DNA of 47,915 nt. It comes from Armatimonadota bacterium (GTDB taxonomy: Bacteria > Armatimonadota > Hebobacteria > GCA-020354555 > CP070648). This document shows positions 40,149-47,915 of the stretch, piece by piece. The stretch lies in the NCBI GenBank assembly GCA_020354555.1, contig CP070648.1, positions 4,417,033-4,464,947 on the forward strand, given 5' to 3'. How positions within the stretch are numbered: the first letter of the stretch is position 1; each line of letters starts with the position of its first letter. Below the pieces are notes generated by a model. That model made no database searches, had not been told where the DNA came from, and saw only the letters and a list, made by a program, of their open reading frames with translations. The translations under genes and the position numbers were made by a program.

Positions 40149-41663
40149 GTGAAACGAGGACTGCGCATCGCCCTGTTCGTCATCATCCCGCTGGCACTGC
40201 TCGCGGGGGGCGGACTCTATCTTCGCCATCGGCTGCGCAAGCCGCCGCCTAAGCCGGAGACGGCCACCGTCGAACGCGGGCGCCTGGTGGTCAAGGTGTC
40301 GGAGACCGGCGCCGTTGAGCCGCTCACCAAGGTTGAGGTGAAATCCAAGGTCAGCGGGCGCATCAAGAACATGTACGTCGAGGAGGGCGACACCGTCACC
40401 GAAGGGCAAATCATCGCCGTGCTCGAGGTGCCCGAGTTGGAGTCGCAGGCGGAGCAGATCCGGGCGAGCCTCAAGGCGTCCGACCGCCGGGTGGAGCAGG
40501 CGAGCGAAAGCTACGAGGTGCAGGTCCTCCGCAACAAGCGGGAACTGGAGCGAGCGCACGCCGCCGTGAGCGAAGCGGATGCGCGCCTGAAGGAACTCAC
40601 GGCCGGGGCGCGGCCCCAGGAAATCGCCCAGGCGCAGGCGGACGTCGACCAGGCGCGGGCGCGGGTGGATGAGACGAAGCTCATCCTCGACCGCAAGCGC
40701 GAGCTGCTGGCCAAGGGATTTATCGCCGCCCAAGAAGTGGACAGCGCGCGCACCCAGTACGACACCGCTCAGGCGGCGCACGAGAGCGCGCAGCAGCGTC
40801 TGGCATTGGTCAAGGAGGGTCCACGGGTCGAGCAGATCCGCGCCGCCGAGATGCAGTTGGAGCAGACGCGAACGGCGGTCGCCCTCGCCGAGGCGGAGCG
40901 CCAGCGCGAGCGCGTGCAACTCGCGCAAATCGAAGAGGCCAAGGCCGCACGCGAGCAGATCGCCAAGGTCCTTGAAGAGCTGGAAACCAAGCTCGGCGAC
41001 GCCATCGTTACCGCCCCGCGCTCGGGGCAGGTGATTCAGGCCAATATCCGCGCGGGCGAGCTCATCACCTCCGGCGTCGCGACGTTCACCAGCGGCATGA
41101 CCATCTGCACCATCGGCGACATGTCGAAGATGATCGTGCGCGTCTACGTCAATGAGGTGGACATCAGCGAGCTGCGCCTCGGCATGCCGGTCGAGATCAC
41201 GCTCGATTCGCTCAAGGGCGAGGAGTTCCACGGCACGGTGACGCGGATCGCGCCGGCCGCGTACGGCAGCGCCACGGCCCAGCCCGCGCCGCCGGGACAG
41301 GCCCAGGTGGTGCGGTTCTCAGTTGAGATCGAGATCACCGACGCGACGCCCGCCGTGCGCCCGGGAATGACCGCCGCCGTTGATATGATTTCGGCGGACC
41401 GTAAGAACACCTTGTACGTGCCCAACGAGGCCATCCGCCGGCAAGGCAAGCGGAGGTTCGTGCGGCGCATGGCAAGCGACAAGTCGGCGAAGGTCTTTGT
41501 GACGACGGGCCTCAGCAACGACGCGTTCACGGAGGTCCTCTCCGGGCTTCGCAAGGGAGACGAGGTGCTGCTGTTCAAGGCCGACGATATACCGTCGCGC
41601 AAGACCATCGACATCGAGCCCGGCCCGCACGGCGGGGGCGGCGGCGGAGGCAGGCGGCGCTAG
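40149..41663 (+). CDS. MacA-like periplasmic adaptor (HlyD family)
   Basis: 504 residues with a GTG start, GGAG 9 bases upstream. N-terminal membrane anchor (about 5-24, IALFVIIPLALLAGGGLYL), a lipoyl half (VETGAVEPLTKVEVKSKVSG region), a very long coiled-coil hairpin (about 95-290, many repeats of Ala/Glu/Arg heptads), the returning lipoyl half (DAIVTAPRSGQVIQANIRAG), a beta barrel and a membrane-proximal part. The Gly-rich end is HGGGGGGGRRR. It would link an inner-membrane transporter to an outer-membrane channel. It is followed 36 bases later by the MacB-like permease; no TolC-like gene is in the window. Confidence 0.9.
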   Translation: MKRGLRIALFVIIPLALLAGGGLYLRHRLRKPPPKPETATVERGRLVVKVSETGAVEPLTKVEVKSKVSGRIKNMYVEEGDTVTEGQIIAVLEVPELESQAEQIRASLKASDRRVEQASESYEVQVLRNKRELERAHAAVSEADARLKELTAGARPQEIAQAQADVDQARARVDETKLILDRKRELLAKGFIAAQEVDSARTQYDTAQAAHESAQQRLALVKEGPRVEQIRAAEMQLEQTRTAVALAEAERQRERVQLAQIEEAKAAREQIAKVLEELETKLGDAIVTAPRSGQVIQANIRAGELITSGVATFTSGMTICTIGDMSKMIVRVYVNEVDISELRLGMPVEITLDSLKGEEFHGTVTRIAPAAYGSATAQPAPPGQAQVVRFSVEIEITDATPAVRPGMTAAVDMISADRKNTLYVPNEAIRRQGKRRFVRRMASDKSAKVFVTTGLSNDAFTEVLSGLRKGDEVLLFKADDIPSRKTIDIEPGPHGGGGGGGRRR

Positions 41664-41699
41664 GTCGCCGCGAGTCGTTGACAACATCGGTAACTGCGA

Positions 41700-42902
41700 A
41701 TGGTCTGGTTCGAAAGCCTTAAGGTCGCCCTGGCCTGTCTCTGGGCCAATAAGCTTCGCTCCGCGCTGACCATGCTCGGCGTCATCTTCGGCGTCTGCTC
41801 GGTGATCGTCATGGTGGCGATCGTCGAGGGCGCGCGCGCCGAGGTGGTCAGCCAATTCTCGGCTCTCGGATCGCGCCTCATCATCGTCTTCTTCAGCCCC
41901 GAGCGCGGCCAGCGCGAGCGTATCACCGTCAGCGGGCTCCGCCTCGAGGACGCCGACGCGATCCGCGAGAAATGCCGCGACGTGGCCGCCGTATCGCCCG
42001 AGACGCCTCCGCTCAACGTCGATATCCACTACGGCGCGCGCGAGGTGCGCGCCAGCGTCGTCGGCGCCCAGCGTGAGTGCATGCTCGTCCGCGATCTCGC
42101 GGTCGCCCGCGGGCGCTTCATCAACCGCGAGGACGAGGAGGACTGGCGCAAGGTCTGTGTCCTCGGCTCCGCGCTGCCCAGCGAGCTGTTCGGCAGCGAA
42201 GACCCCCTGGGCAAGGAGATCGAGATCGAGAAGATCCGGGTCACCGTGATCGGCGTGCTCGAAGAGAAAGGCCGCGCCTTCGGCGAGGAACTCGACGAGC
42301 GCGTATACGTCCCCATCACCACCGTGCAGAAGCGCGTCATGGGCTCCGTCCAGCTCGGCGTTATCTTCGCGCTGGCCCGCAGCGACGAGCGCAGCGAAGC
42401 CGCTGCGGATCAGATCTGGGAAGTGCTCATGAAGCGCTACGACAACCAGCGCGTTTTCACCGTTGACACGCAGTCGCGCATCCTCGACGCGCTGGGCCAG
42501 GTGTTGATCGTCTTCGAAATCGTCCTCGGCGGCATTGGTGGGCTGTCGCTCCTCGTCGGCGGCATCGGCATCATGAACATCATGCTCGTCAGCGTCACCG
42601 AGCGCACCCGCGAAATCGGCCTGCGCAAGGCCCTCGGCGCCAAACGGCGCCATATCCTGTGGCAGTTCCTCACCGAATCGGCCACGCTCAGCGGCGTCGG
42701 GGGGCTGTTCGGCATCGCCCTCGGGGCGCTGCTGAGCTGGCTCGTCGGGCACTTCGCCAAGGACTACCTGCCGACCGCGGTGCCCCTGTGGGCGGCGGCG
42801 CTCGGCTTCTTCTTCGCGGCCGCCGTCGGCCTGTTCTTCGGCATCTACCCCGCGTTCCGCGCCGCCCGCCTCGACCCGATTGAGGCCCTGCGCCACGAGT
42901 GA
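41700..42902 (+). CDS. MacB-like ABC permease (MacB_PCD/FtsX)
   Basis: 400 residues. N-terminal transmembrane segment with KLRSALTMLGVIFGVCSVIV (family start), a periplasmic MacB core domain (about 45-260, SGLRLEDADAIREKCRDVAA), then three C-terminal helices beginning GGIGIMNIMLVSVTERTREI and including GLRKALGAKRRHILWQF. E. coli MacB carries its ATPase domain in front; here it is missing and no ATPase gene is next to it, so the motor must be encoded elsewhere or the complex is unusual. No strong ribosome-binding site before the ATG. It probably exports a peptide, lipid or macrolide-like molecule with the adaptor upstream. Confidence 0.88.
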   Translation: MVWFESLKVALACLWANKLRSALTMLGVIFGVCSVIVMVAIVEGARAEVVSQFSALGSRLIIVFFSPERGQRERITVSGLRLEDADAIREKCRDVAAVSPETPPLNVDIHYGAREVRASVVGAQRECMLVRDLAVARGRFINREDEEDWRKVCVLGSALPSELFGSEDPLGKEIEIEKIRVTVIGVLEEKGRAFGEELDERVYVPITTVQKRVMGSVQLGVIFALARSDERSEAAADQIWEVLMKRYDNQRVFTVDTQSRILDALGQVLIVFEIVLGGIGGLSLLVGGIGIMNIMLVSVTERTREIGLRKALGAKRRHILWQFLTESATLSGVGGLFGIALGALLSWLVGHFAKDYLPTAVPLWAAALGFFFAAAVGLFFGIYPAFRAARLDPIEALRHE

Positions 42903-42985
42903 CGGGCATCCGCCGCGCGCGGCGCAGCGGCGATCCGCAGCAGCCGGCCGAGCGCGGATTCAAGTCTTGACCAGGAGGCCGTTCC

Positions 42986-43417
42986 GTGACCACACCGGAG
43001 ATCGTGCAAGCCACGCAGGAGATGATCCGCGCCGACAAGCCGTTCGTGCTCGCGACCGTGGACGCCGGCGGCGTCCCGCAAATGCGCTGGATGGGCGCGG
43101 CGATGCTCGACGAGCCGCTGACGGTCTTTATGGCCGCAGGCGCGAACTCGCGCAAGATGGACCAGATGCGCGCCCACCCGCAGTCGCAGCTCATGTTCCA
43201 GGACGAGGACTTCACGCGGGTCGCGACCCTGAGCGGGACGTGCGAGGTCGTGGGGGATATCGAGACTAAGCGCCGCGTGTGGCAGGGCATCCCCGCCGCC
43301 GCGCACTACCACTCCGCGCCGGAGGACCCGACCTTCGGCGTCATCAAGTTCGTCTGCCGCCGCGTCGAACTGCTCAACATCAAGGAGAGCCATACCCCGG
43401 CCGTGGTCGAACTGTGA
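42986..43417 (+). CDS. Pyridoxamine 5'-phosphate oxidase-like (PPOX) flavin protein
   Basis: 143 residues with a GTG start and AGGAGG 7 bases upstream. The fold is the split-barrel FMN-binding domain: KPFVLATVDAGGVPQMRWMG, LTVFMAAGANSRKMDQMRAH, SGTCEVVGDIETKRRVW and VIKFVCRRVELLN. Such small proteins are close to general stress protein 26; they bind FMN or F420 but rarely make PLP. The substrate is unknown. It follows the permease gene by 83 bases and may be independently expressed. Confidence 0.85.
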   Translation: MTTPEIVQATQEMIRADKPFVLATVDAGGVPQMRWMGAAMLDEPLTVFMAAGANSRKMDQMRAHPQSQLMFQDEDFTRVATLSGTCEVVGDIETKRRVWQGIPAAAHYHSAPEDPTFGVIKFVCRRVELLNIKESHTPAVVEL

Positions 43418-43435
43418 CCTCCGCCGGGTCGAACT

Positions 43436-43469
43436 CCTCCCCCTCTCGGGGGGAGGTTGGGAGAGGGTC
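43436..43469. repeat. Interspersed hairpin repeat (CCTCCCCC/GGGGGAGG)
   Basis: CCTCCCCC, loop TCTCG, GGGGGAGG (43436-43456), then TTGGGAGAGGGTC. This style of C/G-rich palindrome with a 'GGGAGAGGG' tail looks like dispersed repeats seen between genes in many environmental genomes; it also could act as a terminator for the PPOX gene. No second copy was noted elsewhere in this window. Confidence 0.45.
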
Positions 43470-43598
43470 AAACGTCACGCCTCTTATCCCCGGCTGGCCC
43501 TTCGTGCGCGGCGCCATCAGGCCGCCATCACTTGGAGCCTCCACGTGCAGTGGAGAGGCCTACTCTTCTCCCGATCCGTGCGTCCGCCACTCGCCGCC

Positions 43599-44243
43599 CT
43601 ACTCGCACAGTACGCGCAGCACTTCCTGGGCGATGAGCAGATGCCCGGTGCGATACGGATGCACCGGCTCGGGGCAGAAGACATCCGGCGCGCGGAACTC
43701 CAACTGCCGCTCGAACATCGGCTGAAGCCGCACCAGCCGCGCGCTGAGCTTCTCAGCCATCTCCTCCACGGTCGCGATGTACTCCGGCAGAATCTCCAGC
43801 ACCTGGGTGCGGAATGACTGCCGCGAATCATCGGTGCTGACATAGAACGGGGTGATGAGGACAAGCTCCGCCTTCATCTTCTCCGCCGCGCGCGCGAGAA
43901 TCTCCTCGTACACCTCGCGAAAGATCGCGGGGGAGACGCCGCCGGGATCGCCGCGCAGGTGCGTGTGCAGGTCGTTGATCCCGATCTTGATGCTCAGCCA
44001 GTCGGGCTGCTCGCGGATGACGTCGTCCTCCCACCGCAACTGCAGGTCGGTGACCTTGTTGCCGCCGATGCCCTTGTTGACCCACGTGATGTTCCGCTCC
44101 GGCCAGCCCCCGATCACGAGATCGTGCAGCAGGCTGACGTAGCCGTCGCCCAGCGGCGCGGCCTGCGCGCGCCGCCCGCAGTCGGTGATGCTGTCGCCAA
44201 TGAACAGGACCTTCTCCCCGTCCTGGAAACACAAATCGCCCAT
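43599..44243 (-). CDS. SGNH/GDSL-type hydrolase
   Basis: 214 residues. The catalytic Ser18 lies in VLFIGDSITDCG (block I), IGGNKVTDL supplies block II Gly, IKIGINDLH block III Asn, and PEPVHPYRTGH the catalytic His (block V). The usual Asp three residues before this His is Glu here. Enzymes of this family hydrolyse esters such as acetyl groups on polysaccharides. No signal peptide, so probably cytoplasmic. Start at the ATG 44243 has GGAGG further upstream (spacing about 13), so it is only moderately supported. Confidence 0.87.
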   Translation of the reverse strand: MGDLCFQDGEKVLFIGDSITDCGRRAQAAPLGDGYVSLLHDLVIGGWPERNITWVNKGIGGNKVTDLQLRWEDDVIREQPDWLSIKIGINDLHTHLRGDPGGVSPAIFREVYEEILARAAEKMKAELVLITPFYVSTDDSRQSFRTQVLEILPEYIATVEEMAEKLSARLVRLQPMFERQLEFRAPDVFCPEPVHPYRTGHLLIAQEVLRVLCE

Positions 44244-44364
44244 GCTCTGGTGAATCCTCCGTGCCGGTGAACGTCAGAAATGCCCGGTCGCGAAGAAGAT
44301 TCGCCAGGTTAAGGGAATTCACCCCCATCGGCGGTGCATCGTACGGGATGCGCCCGGTTTACTA

Positions 44365-44390
44365 GCCGAGCGCAGTGCGAGGAATCTGGG
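44365..44390. repeat. Degenerate GAGCG..GAGGAATC repeat
   Basis: GCCGAGCGCAGTGCGAGGAA, followed by TCTGGG, resembles the inner part of the GTCATTC-type repeat at 7672. The outer GTCATT arm is missing. It sits in the 252-base stretch between the SGNH gene and the prepilin gene, where no other gene is seen. Confidence 0.35.
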
Positions 44391-44495
44391 CCAGTTCTGA
44401 CCCACGTGCCGGCGCCGGCAAACCGTAGGGCAGCCCCTCTGCGGGCTCCCCAGGTAGATAACCGCGCGGCTTCCCAGTCTTCGTTCGGTTCCGCG

Positions 44496-45560
<1,065 letters not shown>

Positions 45561-45921
45561 GGCAGAGCCCTCCCTTCTCTACCCACGGGCTCACGCCGGC
45601 CCCGCGCGTGAGGCCCCGCAAGCAGTCGCAAACACACGATTCCCTGCGGATGCTGGCCCATCCTCTTCGTCGCGGCCGACAACTCGGGCGGCACCGTGTG
45701 GCGCACGCGCCCGTCCGCGGTCTGCGCGGCCCGGCGCGAAACAGACGCGCCCACGCATCGCCAGCCAAGGAACCCGGCCCGCCTCCGATGCCCGCCTTAA
45801 CCGCGCCTCCCTGTGTGCTCCATCGGCCTTGGTCACGGTTGACGCCATATGGGCTTTGTGCTAGCATACCTTGGTTCTATGGCGGCAGCAGCCGCCGAGT
45901 CGTCCAGCAGGAGGGAGACCC
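45561..45921. other. Divergent intergenic region with one promoter
   Basis: 361 bases between the prepilin gene (minus) and the LysM gene (plus). The only feature I can support is the promoter at 45839-45867. No clear minus-strand promoter for the prepilin gene was found. Confidence 0.55.
45839..45867 (+). promoter_or_regulatory. Sigma-70-type promoter of LysM protein
   Basis: TTGACG (45839-45844), 17 bases, TAGCAT (45862-45867) preceded by TGC. Predicted start about 45874, leaving a 48-base leader before the GTG at 45922. Confidence 0.7.
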
Positions 45922-47915
45922 GTGCGCAAGGCCGCGTTCTTCATCACCGCGCTCAGCTTCGCACTCATCGCCGCGAGCCTGCCGACCGCCCTCGCGGCCG
46001 CACAAGACACCGGCCCCGCCGCCGCCATTTCCAGCCCCGCCCATTCCGCCGTGATCAGCGGCGACACGGCCACCGTCACCGTCCTGTTCGACGCCGGCGA
46101 GGACGCCGAGGTCATCGCCGCCGAACTCTACGTTGACGGCGAGTTGCACGCGACCGCTCCCGTGTCGCCCCCCGCATCATCCGGCAGCGCCAAGCTGACG
46201 TGGGGCTGCGGCGAGTTCGACGAAGGGCGACACACGCTCACCGCGCGCGTCTACGATTCGCTGGGCCACAGCCGCGCGGTTGACGTGGAGGTTGTCCTGC
46301 AGGCGGTGACAAGCGGCGGCGACGCCGAACGCGTGCGCGTCGAGATCATCGCCCCGCGCGGCGGACAGGAAATCTCCGGCAAGGCGCAGGTTCGCGTGGC
46401 TGCGGACGAAAGCCGCGTGCGCTACGTCATGCTGCTGATTGACGACGTCTTCGTCGCGCTGACCAACATGCCGCCGTTTACTTTCTCACTCAACACGACG
46501 CGCTACCTCAACGGCTTACACGTCCTGCGCGCGACCGCATTCGATTTCAGCGATAACCCGACAGACTCCGATCCGGTCAACGTGATGATCAACAACCCCG
46601 GCGGCCGGACCGAGATGCGCACCGAATCCCCGGCCGAGACTGCACAGCCCGCGCCGTCGCCCGAGCCTGCAGTCGTCGCAGCCGAAGCGCTGCCTGCGGA
46701 AACAGTTGCGCCGCCCGCAGCGCCCGCGTCCGCGCCGCAGTCCGCGAGCACATCGGCGCCTGCCGCGCCTATCGGCACGCCTGCCGGCGCGTCGACTCCC
46801 ATAACTGCGGCCGCCGGACTGGAACAAGCGATCGGCCAGGGAGGCACTCCGGCCGAAGCAACAATCGCGACACCGAGCGGAACGGTTCAGCCGACCGCGG
46901 CGGCGCAAGCCGTGGCTCCGCCGCGGGCGACACCGGCCGCAGCGGAAGTGATCGTGCCGGACGCGTCCGCAGCGCCCACCCCCGCGCAGCCGGCGCTCGC
47001 CGCCTCAGCGGCGCAGCCCTCAGTTGATGCGCGTTCCTCCGCGGCTGCCGGTGCCGACGTCGCAGCGGCGTCGCACGGTCCCGCCGCCGCGACCGCCGCG
47101 ACCGAGGCAGCCGCGCCGCTCGGCACGCTGCCTCCACAGGCGGTGCAGATCGCCATGGCGCGCACGTCACCTGCCGTCGGCGTCGGACCCGTCGCAGTCA
47201 TGGCCGCGCCCGAGGCCCGCGCTCCGGTAACGAGCGGGAGCGCCATTGAGGCGAGCCCTGGGATCACGACCGAGGCGACAGTTGCGCCCTCAGAGGAGGC
47301 ACCCGCCGAGCCCGCGCAGCAGGTCGCCGCTCTGCCGCCGCAGCTTGAGCCGGCCGTAGTCGCGGCCGTTCCGGAGCCGATGCCGGCGGATGCGGCATTG
47401 ACCGCCGCCGAGGCCGGCGTCCAGGTCGCGGCGCTCGCGCCGGAAATGAGCATGAGCGCGGACAGCGCGGCGATGGCCGAGATCACCACGACTCCACCGC
47501 CCGCACCAGTGCACATCGCGCGCGCGCCGTCTCCGCCGATTGTCGTCTCGGCGACGCGGAGCGAACGCGGGGATGTCATCCTGCACACCGTCAGGCCGGG
47601 CGAGCAGTTGGGCACGATCTCCGCGCGCTACAGCGTGCCGACCGAGGCGATCGCGCGCCTCAACGGGCTGCATGCCAACGCCGAACTCGCCGCCGGCCGC
47701 ACGCTGCGCATCCCGTGGCAATCCTCGCTCGTGCTCAACGGTGAATCCGTGTACACCGACGTGCCGGTTCTGACTGAGGGCGGTATCTCCCTCGCGCCGT
47801 TCCGCGCCATCGTCGAGCACGCCGGCGGCGCGGTTCACTGGATACCCGCAAGCAGGCAAGTGCGGGCTAAGGCCTTCGCGCGCGACATCTGGGTCACCAT
47901 CGGCAGCCGGGCCGC
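45922..47915 (+). CDS. Secreted LysM/stalk-domain protein, cut by window end
   Basis: At least 664 residues with no stop before the right edge, so it is partial. GTG start with GAGGGAG 4 bases upstream. A signal peptide (about 1-26, ending TALA), then two Ig-like modules (about 35-125 and 135-225; AELYVDGELH and VMLLIDDVFVALT are strand motifs). A ~320-residue Ala/Pro/Thr/Val-rich linker follows. Then comes a LysM repeat (about 552-598, LHTVRPGEQLGTISARYSVP and ARLNGLHANAEL) that binds peptidoglycan or chitin-like glycans. Next is a copper-amine-oxidase-N-like stalk module (LAPFRAIVEHAGGAVHW). It probably attaches to the cell wall. Its 3' end lies beyond the window. Confidence 0.87.
   Translation, partial: MRKAAFFITALSFALIAASLPTALAAAQDTGPAAAISSPAHSAVISGDTATVTVLFDAGEDAEVIAAELYVDGELHATAPVSPPASSGSAKLTWGCGEFDEGRHTLTARVYDSLGHSRAVDVEVVLQAVTSGGDAERVRVEIIAPRGGQEISGKAQVRVAADESRVRYVMLLIDDVFVALTNMPPFTFSLNTTRYLNGLHVLRATAFDFSDNPTDSDPVNVMINNPGGRTEMRTESPAETAQPAPSPEPAVVAAEALPAETVAPPAAPASAPQSASTSAPAAPIGTPAGASTPITAAAGLEQAIGQGGTPAEATIATPSGTVQPTAAAQAVAPPRATPAAAEVIVPDASAAPTPAQPALAASAAQPSVDARSSAAAGADVAAASHGPAAATAATEAAAPLGTLPPQAVQIAMARTSPAVGVGPVAVMAAPEARAPVTSGSAIEASPGITTEATVAPSEEAPAEPAQQVAALPPQLEPAVVAAVPEPMPADAALTAAEAGVQVAALAPEMSMSADSAAMAEITTTPPPAPVHIARAPSPPIVVSATRSERGDVILHTVRPGEQLGTISARYSVPTEAIARLNGLHANAELAAGRTLRIPWQSSLVLNGESVYTDVPVLTEGGISLAPFRAIVEHAGGAVHWIPASRQVRAKAFARDIWVTIGSRA

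Noticed and set aside
38934-41231. 765-residue minus-strand open frame
   Set aside because: Opposes three recognisable plus-strand genes and gives only repetitive Leu/His/Asp/Arg composition.
41678-41706. TTGACA upstream of the MacB-like permease as a promoter
   Set aside because: The position 17 bases on reads TGGTCT and already lies at the start codon, so there is no -10.
46887-47615. 242-residue minus-strand frame in the Ala/Pro linker region
   Set aside because: Mirror of the low-complexity linker on the plus strand; Ala/Ser/Gly/Thr-rich noise.

Overview
The window is about 48 kb of GC-rich bacterial DNA with densely packed genes. It has no rRNA, tRNA, CRISPR array, transposase or phage gene that I can see, so it reads as ordinary chromosome rather than a mobile island. 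The gene mix suggests a diderm, heterotrophic bacterium of the Armatimonadota or a similar lineage such as Planctomycetota or Hydrogenedentota. It contains many TIM-barrel sugar epimerases, Gfo/Idh/MocA dehydrogenases, uroporphyrinogen-decarboxylase-like proteins, sulfatases, a ThuA-like protein, a DUF1559-type prepilin, a YjbH-like outer-membrane barrel and a LysM/stalk protein. The taxonomic placement is inference from family content only. Several genes start at TTG or GTG behind a good Shine-Dalgarno. A recurring promoter type (TTGAC[A/G], about 17 nt, TGN-TANNAT) appears in front of many transcription units.

Layout. 1-5.4 kb: ThuA-like protein, a small lipoprotein-like or anchored protein, YihY/BrkB membrane protein, ribosomal protein L9 with a long acidic Ala/Pro/Glu tail, replicative helicase DnaB and a small membrane protein. 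5.6-14.2 kb: a carbohydrate and conjugate utilisation block, made of one plus-strand epimerase and then a minus-strand run (epimerase, MFS transporter, PHP phosphoesterase, formylglycine-type sulfatase, D-aminoacylase-like amidohydrolase, Gfo/Idh/MocA oxidoreductase). 14.2-15.2 kb: a compact thiol-redox operon (ferredoxin:thioredoxin-reductase catalytic-type protein plus a thioredoxin-fold protein), apparently leaderless. 15.3-18.7 kb, minus strand: small membrane protein, single-domain response regulator, YjbH-like barrel, small membrane protein, iron-sulfur flavoprotein, PhnP-like metallo-beta-lactamase-fold hydrolase. 18.9-23.0 kb, plus: DUF2079 multi-pass membrane protein and two tandem UroD-like paralogues. 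23.1-28.7 kb, minus: methyltransferase, large secreted glycosidase-like protein, membrane-anchored sulfatase-fold protein, small membrane protein, 2[4Fe-4S] ferredoxin.

29-34.5 kb: an anchored protein of unknown function, a 420-base gap with a coding-like frame and hairpins, a DUF5679 zinc-ribbon protein, a tightly overlapping minus-strand trio (RsmC-like methyltransferase and two amidohydrolases), and a divergent SpoIID/LytB protein. 34.5-36.9 kb: PilB/GspE ATPase and a YkvA (DUF1232) protein. 37-40.1 kb: a probable polyol or sugar-phosphate operon (epimerase and two zinc alcohol dehydrogenases). 40.1-43.4 kb: MacA-like adaptor, MacB-like permease without an ATPase domain, PPOX-fold protein. 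43.6-45.6 kb, minus: SGNH hydrolase and prepilin-like protein. 45.9 kb to the right edge: a secreted LysM/stalk protein cut off by the window.

I did not find a clear-cut defence system or large novel machine. The most interesting items are the leaderless FTR-like/thioredoxin pair with altered motif spacing and a CEC in place of CHC, the UroD-like pair with an altered metal site, the amidohydrolase pair in which one member lacks the HxH motif, the structured and coding-like gap before the DUF5679 gene, and the extended promoter motif shared across the window.
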